Origin: Orobanche coerulescens | Lineage: Eukaryota; Streptophyta; Magnoliopsida; Lamiales; Orobanchaceae | Length of the DNA stretch: 64,000 bases | Reading direction: 5' to 3' | Assembly: GCA_033398695.1 (NCBI GenBank) | Contig: CM065816.1 | Coordinates: 131,909,358-131,973,357 of the forward strand | Shown here: in pieces, positions 1 to 11,551 of the stretch | How positions within the stretch are numbered: position 1 is the first letter of the stretch | How the letters are laid out: every line of letters begins with the position of its first letter | Translations under genes and position numbers: made by a program | Notes under the pieces: model-generated | Database searches by the model: none | The model's input: the letters and a program-made list of their open reading frames with translations, nothing else | What the model was told of the DNA's origin: nothing

Positions 1-2947
1 TGAAGCAAACTCTTGCTGGTCAGGATTGTGAATTTATTTTCCACGCAAAGTTCTCTGATTTCTTCGTGAAGAGCCAGCTCATAAAGTTCATTATTTATAA
101 GTATAGGAACTTCTTCACGTCTGAAATCAGGGATCATTGGGTAGGCATTGAATCCCTTTGCATGTTTCTTCAAAATTGCCTAGAGTTTTGGAAAGTTCAT
201 ATCCATAAAATTAATGAATGTTGGTTGTGGGTAGCATTCTTTGTCATGAAGCATATACCAGAGATAGTACTTCTCTATAAACTGCTTCATTGCACTCCCC
301 CACATCTGTTCTGCCTCAGCAGGCATGAACTCTTCAACATATTGAAGCTTCTTTCCTTCCCGTTGATATCTTACCTCTGGATCATGTCTTGTCCTCCTCC
401 TCTTGGCTGCAGGTGTATCTGATGGTGCAGCTACTTATTTTCTCTTCAGATGAGAGGTTCCTGCCTAAATGAGAAGAGGGTATTGTCTTCTTTTTGTTCT
501 TGCCTCCTCTATGTGTTCCCCCTGCCTATTGTCTCCCCCTTTGTCTTTTTTTTCCCGTATCTTCCCCCTTTTTGCCAGCATCAATAATAGTGGCAAGTTG
601 CTCCTCCACTCTAGACATGAAATCAGACATGCCAAGAGGCATTCTGGAGTTAGTGGGCGGTGGGGAAGGTTCCTTCTTTTTGAGAAGGGTGTCCATCTTG
701 GCATTGAGGGACTGCAGGTCAGGCATGACTTCAGTTGCTAGAGGCCTAGAAACTGTTTCTTCAATAAGTCGTCTGATCAGCTCAGTCATTACAGGTGAGA
801 TCTGAACTTCAAGTGCTATTTGAGGTGCATTTTCACTTGAGTCCTCTTGGGCAGCTGATCTCCTGGCAGTTGACTTTTCTGGAGATAGACTTCTATCAGC
901 TGGCTTCTGATCAGAGGGGGTCTTGTCTGGGGTGCTTGACTTCTCATTCTTAGATGGCTGATGAGAGTTGGATGCTTGATCAGGTGCACCATGCCCATCA
1001 ACTTCATCATCTCTTCTCTCATCTGCGTTTGTCTCTCCTTCTTCTTCTTCTTTTTCTTCTTTCTCAACTTCTTCCTCTTGTTCTTTTTCTTCTGTCTCTT
1101 TCTTTTCAACTCCATCCATTTCTTCTTTTTCGACTCCTTCTTCTTGTTCTTTTTCAACTCCTCCTTCTTCTTTTTCAACTCCTTTTTCAGTATCATCTTT
1201 TTCAATTTCAACAATTCTTATTTCTTTTTCTTTTTCTCCTTCTCTTACTTCTTCCTTTTCAACTTCCTCCCCAAGTGTTTTTCCTGCTGAAACACCCTCC
1301 ATGATATGCAGGATGAACCGGTCCATATTTTGTTTAAAATTGGACATGAACCAGTTCTCTGGAGCAATAAAAGAACATCTGTCTCTCGACAGAAAAGCAT
1401 GAGGAGTTTCTCAGTAGCCTGAGGGTGTCCCCAGGTACTCCTCTCAAGAAACTCTTTTAATTGAGTGAAGGTAAGAGATTTTAAATCCTTCCACTCGTCA
1501 AATATATTGATAAAATAAAACTTAAAAGATTGTTGTTTTACCAGCTTCAATTGATCTGTTGTCAGGTTCAGATGATTGTTCTCCCTGAGGTTTAGGGAGT
1601 ATCCAGCTTTTGGTATTTCTATTGTCAATTCTGCCTCTTCTTCTTCGGTCATGCTAGGAACAGTCAGAAGTGGAATCACTTCAGCCATAAGCTTGGACTG
1701 ATCTAGCTGATCTTCAGCAAGAGCAGGAGCAGGTGTAGTGATGATCCGCATCTGGGCTGAAGGTTCTTCAATTGGTGCAGGTGCAGGTGATCTTATTGTC
1801 TGCACTGCTTCTTCTTCAACTCCTTCAGATGATGGGCCTCTCTGCCTCTTTGGTGACTGCTCTTGAGATGAGGTGAGATGGACAACCTCCTCCGCTGTAG
1901 GTAACTTCCTTTTCAACTTGTCTAGAGGAGTGTTGTCGGAGTCGAAATCATCTGCAGGTGACTTCTCAGTTGCAGGTGACTTTTCAACTGCATATGACTT
2001 TTTAACTGCAGATGACTTCTCCACTGCAGATGGGGTTGAGGTTATCTCCTCTGCAGGTAACTCATGGGGGATCTGATCTGCTGCATCAGAGCAAACTTCG
2101 TCTGAGTCCGAAGGCGCTTTGTAGGGAGAGGTTCCACTGGTCATCTCCCTTAAGATCTTGGCTGCTTTCCTCTCAACTCCCAATTTCTTCAAGGTTTCTT
2201 GGTCCAGATGACCAAGTCTTTTCCTGCCATGGAATGTGTCTGCAGCTCCCTTTGCCTTTCCGAGAAACTCCAAGATCCAACTGATCTAGGTTCCAGAGGC
2301 AAGCTTCTATTTGAGCTTCTTCTCTTCTGTATTCCAGCTCACTTTATTTACTTCTTGGACTAACTGCCTGTAGATATAGTCAGGCCAGTTAATCTTTTGG
2401 TGTTGGATAAGAGCTCCCAGCACAACAAATTTTGCAGATGATAATTGGTCATAGCTGCCGGCCATGCCTATGATAATCTTGTTAGTGATGTCAAGGACGT
2501 ATCTGTAATCTTTCTTCAGGTCGCCTCTCTTTCTGTAAATTTGACCTTGTTGGGTTGCTCTGGTAATTTTATCTCGTACCAGGTTTCAACAGAGCTTTGT
2601 TTTAGGGCTTCTACTACAATGCCCCTGTTCTTCATGTTGAATGCATCAGCAATGGTCTGGGTTGTGATAGTGACTTCTTCTCTAAAGACCAAACTCGTGA
2701 TGCAGTGCTCTGTGACTTGTGCTTCCTTGAAGAAGCAAATAACAGCTTCCTTGTACAGCTGCTTCGGGTTGATATCCAGAAAGTGATAGATTCCGTTCTT
2801 CTTCATCATCTGGATGATATGACACATTTCGTCAGTGTCCGCCATGTTTGTCTCCAGCAATCCTTCGAAATCTACTACAATACTGAAAATGATATGCTCC
2901 TTCACCATCTTTAGGTTAACTCCTTCGAAATACCGAGTAGAGTCCAT
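1..2947 (-). pseudogene. Extra ORF downstream of copia pol (env position), broken
   Basis: Starts at an ATG at 2947. The first open part (2516-2947) reads MDSTRYFEGVNLKMVKEHII and resembles the N-terminal module of plant transposon-encoded extra ORFs. The reading moves to a second frame (1245-2273, rich in S/P/E/K with repeated A-V-E-K-S-x-A words), then to a third (526-1347) with a very acidic, coiled-coil-prone E/K stretch encoded by GAA/GAG runs. Coding-like sequence continues in another frame through 1-460 (for example LQYVEEFMPAEAEQMW), with one in-frame TAG at 180-182, and leaves the window. I see no signal peptide or membrane segment, so calling it an envelope gene is unsupported. Function unknown. 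It appears to have its own TATA box (3069-3076). Confidence 0.6.
1028..1270. repeat. CTT/TTC-rich simple-sequence tract
   Basis: Long runs of TTC, CTT and TTTTTC units on the plus strand encode the acidic E/K region of the extra ORF on the minus strand. The repeat explains several long but meaningless open frames on both strands here. Confidence 0.8.
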
Positions 2948-3068
2948 TTCTGCAAAAAAATAGGGTTTTCGATTGAGTGCAGTGAATATTCAGGAATTTT
3001 TCTTGCTTATGAAAATTAGGGTTCGTAAGCTTGAAGATGATAAATTTTTGTGAAATGGTTTCGACCAT

Positions 3069-3076
3069 CTTATATA
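3069..3076 (-). promoter_or_regulatory. TATA box of the copia extra ORF
   Basis: The minus strand reads GCTATATAAGATGG, a good plant TATA box, about 120 bp upstream of the ATG at 2947. The region between it and the end of pol holds a cluster of GATCAG-type words (3290-3610). This suggests a separate transcript for the extra ORF. Confidence 0.5.
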
Positions 3077-3289
3077 GCCATTTGAAAAGACACTTTGAAT
3101 TTAATAATAAAATAAGTAAGTGGCGGTCTAAATTTTGAGAAGTTAAAATGACGGTTGAATTTGATTGGACGTAGTGGAGGTAGTGTGATCATGTGTTTGT
3201 CCACGTGTAAACAAATAATATAATAATTATAAGTCGGTCAAGGAATGAGACACTTAGCTGGTTGACCAGTTGACTTTTGATGCAGCTTT

Positions 3290-3610
3290 GATTTCTTATC
3301 TGTTCTGATCAGCTAGCTTTCCTTCGTCTTCTGCATCAGGTGGGATATGTCACATGTGGTTGGCATCAGCTAGATTTCTTCGTCTGTCCTTCGGATCCTC
3401 GTCTGGTCTGATCAGGTGAGTTCCTTGTCTGTTCTGATCAGGTAGCTTTCTCGCCTGGTCTCCTCGTCAGGTAGCTTTTCCTCGTCTGATCTCTGCATCA
3501 GGTAGCTTTCTTGTCGCCTGGTCTGATCATCAGGTAGCTTCCTTGTCTGGTTCAGATCAGATAACTTTTTATTCATCTTTAGATCAGATGACTTTTCTCG
3601 TCTGTAGTAG
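3290..3610. repeat. Array of TGATCAG / GATCAGGTAGCTTTC words
   Basis: About eight imperfect copies of (C)TGATCAGGTAGCTTTC or close variants (TCAGATCAG, GCATCAGGTAGC, TCGTCAGGTAGC) occur between the end of pol and the TATA box of the extra ORF. Copies are irregularly spaced at 20-40 bp. TGATCA is palindromic. One frame is partly open (KLPD..TRR repeats), but that is a by-product of the repeat. Confidence 0.65.
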
Positions 3611-6326
3611 ATTCCCATTCTAGTAGTCCAAGTTCCCTGCTTAGCTCCAGAAACCTTTCTTTTGGTAAAGGTTTTGTGAATATGTCAGCAATTTGGTACT
3701 TTGTGCTGACTCTTTCTACTCTTACTCTCTTGTTTAGCACATGGTATCTGATGAAATGATGTTTGAGATCTATGTGCTTTGTCCTTAAGTGGAAGATTGG
3801 ATTGTTTGTTATTGCAATTGCACTGTTGTTGTCAGACCAGATAGGAACTTCATTTGGTATGATGTTGTAGTCCCTTAGCTGTTGTCTGATCCATAGAATT
3901 TGTGCACAACAGCTGCCTCTAGCTAGGTGCTATGACTCGGTTGTGGAAATTGAGTTGGATACCTACTTCTTGCTGAACCATGATATAAGTCTGGTTCCTA
4001 GGAATTGGCATGTTCCACTGGTGCTTTTTCTATCAATCTTGCATCCTGCAAAGTCTGCATCTGAGTAGCCCGATAACTCAAAATTATCATCCTTGGTATA
4101 CCATAGACCAACATTGATTGTGGACTTAAGGTATCTAATTATCCTCTTAGCTGCTTCCTGGTGAGACTGCTTCGGCTTTGACTGAAATCTTGCACATACT
4201 CCCACTGCATATGAAATGTCAGGTCTGGTTACAGTGAGGTATAGAAGTGATCCAATTAATCCTCTGTAGTGGGTTGGATCCACTGAAATGCCTCCTTCAT
4301 CTGCATCCAGGTGTAGGGATGTGCTCATTGGTACTCTTGCTGGTTTGGCTGAATCCATTCCAAATATTTTGATTAGATCTCTTGTATACTTTGCTTGGTT
4401 AATGAAAATTCCATTATCAACTTGCTTTACTTGCAAACCAAGAAAGAAATTAAGCTTTCTCATCATAGTCATCTCAAATTCTCCTTGCATGATACTTGAG
4501 AATTTTTCACATATCTCAGTATTGGTTGAGCCAAATATGATATCATCCATATATATTTGAACAAGTAATATGTGATCTTTATATTCCACTCTGAATAAGG
4601 TATTGTCCACCTTTCCTTTGTTGAATCCATTCTTCTCCAGAAACACATATAGTGTTTCATACCATGCTCTTGGTGCCTGCTTGAGTCCATATAGAGCCTT
4701 TAGAAGCTTGTATACTTTATCTCCTTTGACAAATCTAGGGGGTTGCTCTACATAGACTTCTTCTTCTAGCACTCCATTGAGAAAGGCGCTTTTCACATCC
4801 ATCTGGTAGACTTCAAAGTCCTTGAAAGATGCATATCCAAGGAATAGTCTGATAGCTTCCAATCTTGCAACAGGTGCATATGTTTCATCAAAATCTATTC
4901 CTTCACATTGTGCATATACTTTTGCAACTAGTCTGACTTTATTCCTAACAACAGCTCCATCTTCATCACATTTGTTTTTATACACCCATTTGGTGCCTAT
5001 GACTTTATTGTGATCTGGTCTGTCTGTTAGTTCCCAGACATTGTTCCTCTCCATTTGGTTGAGCTCTTCTTGCATTGCAATCATCGATGAGTAGTCCTCC
5101 AGTACTTGATCTGTTGTCTTGGGTTCCATTTGAGACATGAAACATGAGAACATAGCCATTCCTGCAGGTTCTGTAGATTGCCTGGTCTTGACTCCATCAG
5201 TTAGGTTTCCAATTATTTGTTGAATGGGATGATCTCTGAGCCATTTGGGGATATCTTCTTCAGGGTTTGTTCCCTCTATTGAGTTGATTTGGTAAACTTC
5301 TTCTCTCTCTACATCAGCTTGATTATGGTCTTCTTGAACTGCAAGTGGATCAGCTACGGTCTTGTCATCTGTAGATGGGGATCCTATCTGCTCTGCAGGT
5401 GCATCTTTGTTAGCTACAGTTGGGTCTTCATCAGCTGCAGTTGGATCAGCTAGGTTTTGGGATCCTATCTGATCTGCATTTGAGTCTTCAGGCTGATCTG
5501 CAGGTGAGTCCATCATTCTTGTGTCATGAATGATAACTTCTTCTAGGGTGGCGGATTTGAACTTTTTCTCAATTGATTCCACCTGTTTCCTATACTCAAC
5601 AGTCGACTCATCAAACACAACATGAGGTGTTTCTTCCACAACTAATGTTCTTTTGTTAAAAACTCTGTATGCCTTACTTGTTTGTGAGTATCCCATAAAG
5701 AGACCATCATCAGTCTTAGCATCAAAGGCATTCAGTTGGGTTTTACCATTGTTGTGGATGAAACACTTACAACCAAATATATGACAATATGCAACAGTTG
5801 GTGTTCTGCCATTCCAAACCCCATAGGGAGTTTTGCCATGTCTGCCTACAATCATACTCCTGTTCTGAGTATGGCATGCTATGTTGACAGCTTCAGCCAA
5901 GAACCTCTTTGGTAGGTCAGCTTCAGCAATCATTGACCTAGCAGCTTCCTTCAAGATTTTGTTTCTTCTTTCAGCAACACCATTTTGTTGTGATGTTCTT
6001 GCGGCAGATACTTCATGCTGGATTCCATTCTGATCACTGTACTCAGTGATTTCCTTGTTGAGAAATTCTCCACCCCTGTCTGATATGATCTTGATGATGA
6101 AGAGAGATTTCTCATTCTGAATCTTCCTTAGCAGCTCAGGTAGCTTTGTTAGTGTTTCACTCTTTTTATAGAGAAAAATGACCCATGTGTATCTCGAGTA
6201 GTCATCCACTACTACTAAGGCATGCTTCCCACTTAATTTCCTTGGTTTGATGAGGCTAAAGAGTATCCATATGAAGTAGGCTAAACTGATTTGAATGATG
6301 CTCTGGTCTGCTTTCCTTTCTGGCAC
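3600..6326 (-). pseudogene. copia pol: integrase, reverse transcriptase, RNase H
   Basis: The stretch 3963-6326 is open for 787 codons. Integrase core: DYSRYTW, SDRGGEF and AERRN supply the D, D, E residues (about residues 42, 83, 119), followed by [10 protein letters not shown]. Then comes a linker rich in D/Q/A and the copia RT, with [32 protein letters not shown] and the catalytic YMDD (residues about 440-620). RNase H begins at [10 protein letters not shown]. Two in-frame TAG codons (3963-3965 and 3930-3932) interrupt RNase H; past them the same frame continues with GSCCAQILW, SDNNSAIAI and IADIFTKPLPKERF to about 3600. The tail is therefore present but not read through. The N-terminus joins 6281-6502 in another frame. 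It would make the enzyme that copies and integrates the element in virus-like particles; this copy is dead. Confidence 0.88.
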
Positions 6327-7400
6327 GCATCACAGAGAGCTTCTTTCTTTAATACTTCTTCTGGAAGTCCTCTAACCAGCTTTTGAGAGCTTATCTTGTT
6401 GATAGCTTTCAAATTCAGGTGACATAATCTCTTGTGCCATAGCCATCCATTTTCAACAATTGTCTTAGATATAAAGCAGGTGTTGGAGTGCATGTATTCC
6501 AATCTATCATGTAGACATCTCTTCTTCTGAATCCTCGTAGCTTCACTTCTCCAAATAGGATATCAATCACCATGAATTTCCAAATGGTGAAGACTACTAG
6601 GTTCTTTTCATCACAGAATTGGCTTATGCTCAATAGGTTGTATTTGAGACCTGACATATTGTACTTTGGATATGGTTATATTTCCTCTGTGCAGCTCTCC
6701 AAATCCTTTTGTCTGACTTCTAGAGCTATCTCCAAAGGTTACATCTGGACCTCTTTCTTTGATGTAGTTTGAGAGAACCTTCTTATTCCCTGTCATGTGC
6801 CTTGAGCATCCAGAATCTACAACCATTCTTCACCTCCAATTGTTGAACTTGAGAAGATGTAGTAGAAGTCCTTCCACTTTTTCTGTAATCAGACAAGCAG
6901 AGATTTAGGTACTCAAATTTTTGTGGGTCCTTTGGGGTTAGTAGGTTTCTTGGAGAATTGGTTTCTTCTTGGATTATAAAAATTATGTTGATTACCCCTA
7001 TAAGGTATGTGCTGTCTGGGTCTATATCCTTGGCTAGGATTGTGTACTGGATATGCCTCATAAAATCTGTGGTGTGGGCCATTTATAAATCTTGGAGACA
7101 ATTTATTAGATCGTTGGGGTCTCCACACTTATTCATTTTAGAAATTTGGATAACCTTGAGGTTTTCATTTGCCTCTCCCATTTTGAAATCTGTTTTTGGG
7201 GAGTCTTTGGTAATAGTTGGCATAATGTCTTGGCTGCTGCTTTTGCCTTGTCCATTGCCTAGTCTCTTGTCTAGGTGGCTGTTTTGAAAACCTTGGCTGC
7301 TGCATATTTTTGAATACTGTAGGTTCAGGAGTCTATACAAGTGTTTCTCCCTTGATGAAAGTGGTTTTAGAACTAGATGGGGTGTTGGGGTCACATCCAA
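6281..7400 (-). pseudogene. copia gag end, protease and GAG-pre-integrase region
   Basis: Short overlapping open pieces in shifting frames. At 7083-7135 a zinc-knuckle remnant is visible (KCGDPNDLINC): one Cys and the His of a C-x2-C-x4-H-x4-C knuckle are missing. At 6611-6826 the protease starts with VVDSGCSRHMTG; the DSG triad of the aspartic active site is present. At 6281-6502 the GAG-pre-integrase zinc domain shows WHKRLCHLN and CDACQKGKQ, the H-H-C-C type binding site at the front of copia integrases. At least three frame changes separate these parts, so no continuous polyprotein can be made. Confidence 0.75.
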
Positions 7401-7410
7401 GACCTGATTT

Positions 7411-8272
7411 TCAATAGAGTGGCCTCTGGTTTATGCACAATCTATCTAAGGTTATAGATGCTTTAGCTTGAGCATCGTTTAATTGTCTGAGTTTTGAAAG
7501 TTCAGCTTCAAGATTTGTGAGTGCACCTGATTTTTCATTGTTCAAGGCTGTTAGTCTATCTATTTCAGAAAAAGCTATTCTTTCAATTTCAGCCTGACTG
7601 GTTTTGAAATTTTCTGTATCTTGGCTGAGATTGTCAAAATTCTTTTCCAGCTGTGTTTTATCATTTCTCAGTTGGGTATTCTCGGTTGTTGCAGCCAGGT
7701 GTGCCTTTTTAAGAATTACAAAATCTTTTAATAGTTGGTTTATAGATTTGTGAAGATCAATATCTTCAGATATATCAGAACTGAAACATTCTGTAGTTTG
7801 AGATTTAGATGTTACCTCTTCATCAGCAAGATTGGCCATAAGGCAGTTGATTACATCATCATAATCTAATAGGAATCCACTTGTTGATTTCATGTTTTCT
7901 TTGATCGGCTCTGTTTCTTCACACATTGCTGCTAATGTGTCCCATATTTCTTTGGCGTTTTTGCAATGTTTGACCTTTAACATGGTGGCTTGATCAAAGG
8001 TCTAGGATATTTCTGGTTCGATTGTCAAGGTTTGCCAGTTTCCTTTCCCCGGAGGTCATCTCTGATCTGATATTGGGAATTTTTCTTGGTTTCCCAGCTG
8101 CAATATTCTCATATGTGTTGTCCTTCATGTAGATGAAAGGACCTTCTTCAAATATACTCCACATGTCATCGTGGACAGATGATAAGAGTGCCTGCATTTT
8201 TAGCTTCCATAAGTCATAGTCATCAATTGAAAAAACGGGAAGTCTAGAATGCATGTGCTGCATGTGTTCCAT
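7411..8272 (-). pseudogene. copia gag, N-terminal half, frameshifted
   Basis: The ATG at 8272 opens a 92-codon piece with FSIDDYDLWKLKMQALL, typical of copia gag (DUF4219/UBN2 type). The frame breaks near 7984-7993, and a second piece (7411-7983) begins at KHCKNAKEIWDTLAAMCE. The normal UBN2 core between EIWD and the Leu/Glu-rich part is much shorter than usual, so an internal deletion is likely. The rest is a predicted coiled coil (LRNDKTQLEKNFDNLSQD). It would form the particle shell. Confidence 0.75.
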
Positions 8273-8339
8273 CTAAAATGAGAGATTAAAATTATATACT
8301 CAATATATGGATCTGGTTCTGTAAAAATTGAACCAACCT

Positions 8340-8350
8340 CTCTGATACCA
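8340..8350 (-). promoter_or_regulatory. Primer binding site of the copia element
   Basis: The minus strand reads TGGTATCAGAG, complementary to the 3' end of initiator Met-tRNA, two bases from the LTR end (…CTACA at 8353). This fixes the orientation and the inner LTR edge. Confidence 0.8.
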
Positions 8351-8352
8351 CT

Positions 8353-8598
8353 TGTAGGTCACAAGTCGTTGGGAATAAGTCTAGATGGGGGGTGAATAGA
8401 CTTATTAAACTCTTTCCTGAATCTCAGGTGAGTTTTTCAGTTGTGATTAAGTACAGATGACTTATGTCGTCTGCAGACAGATAATGCAGAAGACACAGCT
8501 GATGACGATACAGATAACTAATGTCGACTGCAGATAACTTTCTAATGGAACAGTAAATATGAATGCAGCAGTTAAGTATGATGTCTAAAGCAGTAAAT
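8353..8598 (-). repeat. copia 5' LTR, inner part
   Basis: Inner end of the LTR (TGTAGGTCACAAG on the plus strand), directly next to the primer binding site. The LTR is interrupted at 8598 by the Tekay element and resumes at 18616. The last five bases, TAAAT (8594-8598), are one copy of the Tekay target duplication. Confidence 0.75.
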
Positions 8599-11020
8599 TG
8601 TAACACCCTAAACTAGGCGGATATTACAGTGCCGTGGACCCCCGACTGGGACCCACCAGGCGAATGAAAACGGATGAATTACACAGGGTAAAATGTAGTA
8701 CCGAACCACATTACAACATCAATTACTCCGATTAGGAGTTTCATACAACACACCCAGGATAAAATAGAATACATGTGTATTTTATGTGACGATAAAATAC
8801 ACAACACTGAATGAAATGAGTATTCAAACGGAATGTCTGCAGCGGAATAAATAAAGGAAACATAAATGATCGAATAAATGACTCGAATGCATCGGGGCCC
8901 CCTTCTAGTATCACTGACTCGCCGTCACCGTGCTCTCCCGTGCTTTAGCCTTGCCATGACTGAAAACAAGATCCCCAACGGCCGGGCCTACACAGAACAA
9001 CAATCCTCAAGAGTTGAAAATACACAATCATGAGTTATCCGCAATTATACAATATCCTGTCGAAACATAGGCAATCAAACATGCTATATGAATCAACAAA
9101 TGATACGGCTCAAAGGAATGGTGTCACACTACGTCCGGGATGGAAATGTGTCCGTGCACAAGCCACCAACGAGTATCGATCGAATACCCGTGTGGTCTTG
9201 TACCTAATCAGTCTCACGAAGCCATCAACTCGTGCACACCCAATGTGAGGCCACCAACCAACACACGACTATAATGTGCCCGACATAAAAATCCTACACA
9301 TACCAACCGGCACGCCGCCAGACCCTAATGCCACAATATGACAAACCGACAACGAAAATGAATCATGACTCACCCAGATTAAATGATGGTGAAATGAATG
9401 ACCGCTTAATGAAATGATTGGAACCGCTGCTCCTTATGACCGAGGTGATTATTTGACAATGACAAGTTTTGATACGGTTAATACAATGATGAATGAATTA
9501 CGATTATGAATGAACAACCTCAAAAGGAATGAATATCCTTTTAACCGAGTAAGAATTAACTTACACAATACCGATGAAGAATGTCCGCCCACGAACAACG
9601 CCCCGAATGAAAAGCCGGTCGCTCGAACAACCTTGAATAACAATAAGTACCGACAATCGCTCAATACACGTATCAAGCAAAACGATCATAATCGATCCAA
9701 ACGTCGATACAACAATATTCGAACTCGAATATATCGAAACCAACTCCAAGATGAGTATTTCAAACCATCAAAACACTTTCAATGATATCAATAATCCATT
9801 AGGAATCCATAATTCATGATTACAACAACATCAATCGGAAAATCCCCAATTAATCAAGTCAACCCCATGGGTTCTTGAAATAATTCCAAAATAACCATTA
9901 AATCCATAGAATATATTTATCCAAGGTAGATAATCCATATCTAACATATTCCAATGATAATCCAAGCTTACACGAAGGAATCGGAAGGAAAACCCAAAAA
10001 TCCGAAATTCTAGATCCAAGAAATTAATACCTTTGATTCGGTGTTTTGGAGATGATGAAGTGATGATTAATCCAACTCAAAGACTTGAAGATGATGATTG
10101 ATGATTACACCTTGAAGAACACTCTCTATATCGCCCAAATCGCCAAGAACCGACGGGAGGAAGAGAAAAAGATGACAAATGACGAAGTCTGACTAAACTG
10201 TCCAATTTATAGCTACCTGTGTTAGCGTGCGCTAGCCCTTGTGCGTAGCGTGCGCTAACGAGTAATTTGGGTAGTCCAGTACCCACTGTCCGAACACGGT
10301 AGCGCGCGCTACGTACCTTTTTGTAGCGTGCGCTACAGCCATATCATTAGCGTACGTTAATGCTCATAGTTAGCGTGCGCTAACGAATAATTTGATGCCC
10401 AGTACTGGAATCCAGAAACTGCCTGAACCCTGACCTAACCTCGATAGCGTGCGCTACAACCATCATTTAGCGTGCGCTATAATATCGATTGCGTATGCTA
10501 AAAACAACACATAGCGTGCGCTATGAATTAATCCAGTGCAGTCCAGTAGCCACTGGACTCAACCTGATCCGTCCCTAGCGCGCCCTACTCCACATATATA
10601 GCGTGCGCTACTACAACCTGTTAGTGCGCGCTACTTACTACTCGTAGCGTGCGCTACGAATAACTCACCTGCAGTCCAGTACCTTCTGGACTGCAGCCAG
10701 GGCAACCTTAGCGTGCGCTAAAGCTGAGTGGTAGCGTGCGCTACCTATACCCAATTAGCGTACGCTAAAAGGAGTACGTAGCGTGCGCTACTCCTCACGC
10801 ACAGTTCGCAACGAAAATGACAATGATGATAAACACGGCACGAAACTTCAATCAGATTAGTGATGAATGACGATTGATACACGATACAATTACTCTGAAT
10901 GATGAATACCATGACTGAATACGAGTGACAAATGATTAATAATGAGTGAAAACTACTGAGTATCAATTACTGAATGATATATACTGAATGATAATTACTG
11001 AATTATAACCGGGTATTACA
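8599..11020 (-). repeat. Tekay 3' LTR
   Basis: TG…CA ends. It contains the palindrome array at 10217-10792 and a TATA box at 10205-10211. The short frame at 9030-9248 recurs in the other LTR only because LTRs are copies; it has no coding features. Confidence 0.92.
10217..10792. repeat. Array of TAGCGTGCGCTA palindromic words in the Tekay LTR
   Basis: About 18 copies or close variants (TAGCGTGCGCTA, TAGCGCGCGCTA, TAGCGTACGTTA) in 575 bp, on average one every 32 bp. Two or three copies of an AGTCCAG…CTGGACT inverted pair are interspersed. In the sense of the element the word is TAGCGCACGCTA. The array lies immediately upstream of the LTR TATA box. The homologous array in the other LTR is at 17820-18375. 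Confidence 0.9.
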
Positions 11021-11036
11021 TACACCCCCCCTTAAA
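11021..11036 (-). promoter_or_regulatory. Tekay polypurine tract
   Basis: The minus strand reads CTTTTAAGGGGGGGTGTA next to the LTR start. It is preceded by GGGGACGAAACT, the same context as in the LARD element (49240-49271). It primes plus-strand DNA synthesis. Confidence 0.8.
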
Positions 11037-11054
11037 AGAGTTTCGTCCCCAAAA

Positions 11055-11436
11055 CTAAGGGTCAAACAACTCGGGATAACTCTCCCGCATACTATCCTCG
11101 GTTTCCCAAGTAGCCTCTTCGACTCCGTGTCTAGACCACTGAATTTTAACCAAAGGAATCGTCTTATTCCTCAACTGTTTGATTCGTCGTTCTAAAACTC
11201 GCATAGGACGCTCCTCATATGAATGATCATCGGCGATCTCGATTTCGGCCGAATCAAGTGTGTGGCTCGGTCGGCAACATACTTCCGCACCGAGAGACAT
11301 GAAACACATTATGAATTCGGCTCAACGCCTGAGGTAAAGCCAATCGATAAGCTAACTCGCCTACTCGATCCAAAATCTCGAACGGTCCAATGAATCTCGG
11401 ACTCAACTTTCCTCTTCCCAAAACGGAAGATACCAC
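11055..11436 (-). pseudogene. Tekay integrase C-terminus with GPF/Y module and chromodomain
   Basis: Two overlapping frames. The first (11254-11436) has [20 protein letters not shown], the GPF/Y module, followed by [16 protein letters not shown]. The second (11055-11309) has RVLERRIKQLRNKTIPLVKI and QWSRHGVEEATWETEDSMRE, a chromodomain of the chromovirus group II type, ending at a stop just before the polypurine tract. Chromodomains of this kind are thought to steer integration to heterochromatin. One frame change separates the two parts. Confidence 0.8.
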
Positions 11437-11551
11437 GACTGGGATACCTTGACCAACACATGGTCACCACCTCGAACTCTAATGGTCGATTTACGCTATC
11501 TCGTATATGATTTCGCCGACTGAAATGTCAACAAACGGCTCCCGATCAAAG

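Noticed and set aside
954..1304. Long plus-strand frames of Leu/Phe
   Set aside because: They are the complement of the GAA-rich acidic region of the extra ORF; pure low complexity.
9030..9248. 72-codon frame conserved at 16619-16840
   Set aside because: Conserved only because both lie in LTR copies; no domain, no start context, and the frame is not kept in the divergent patches.
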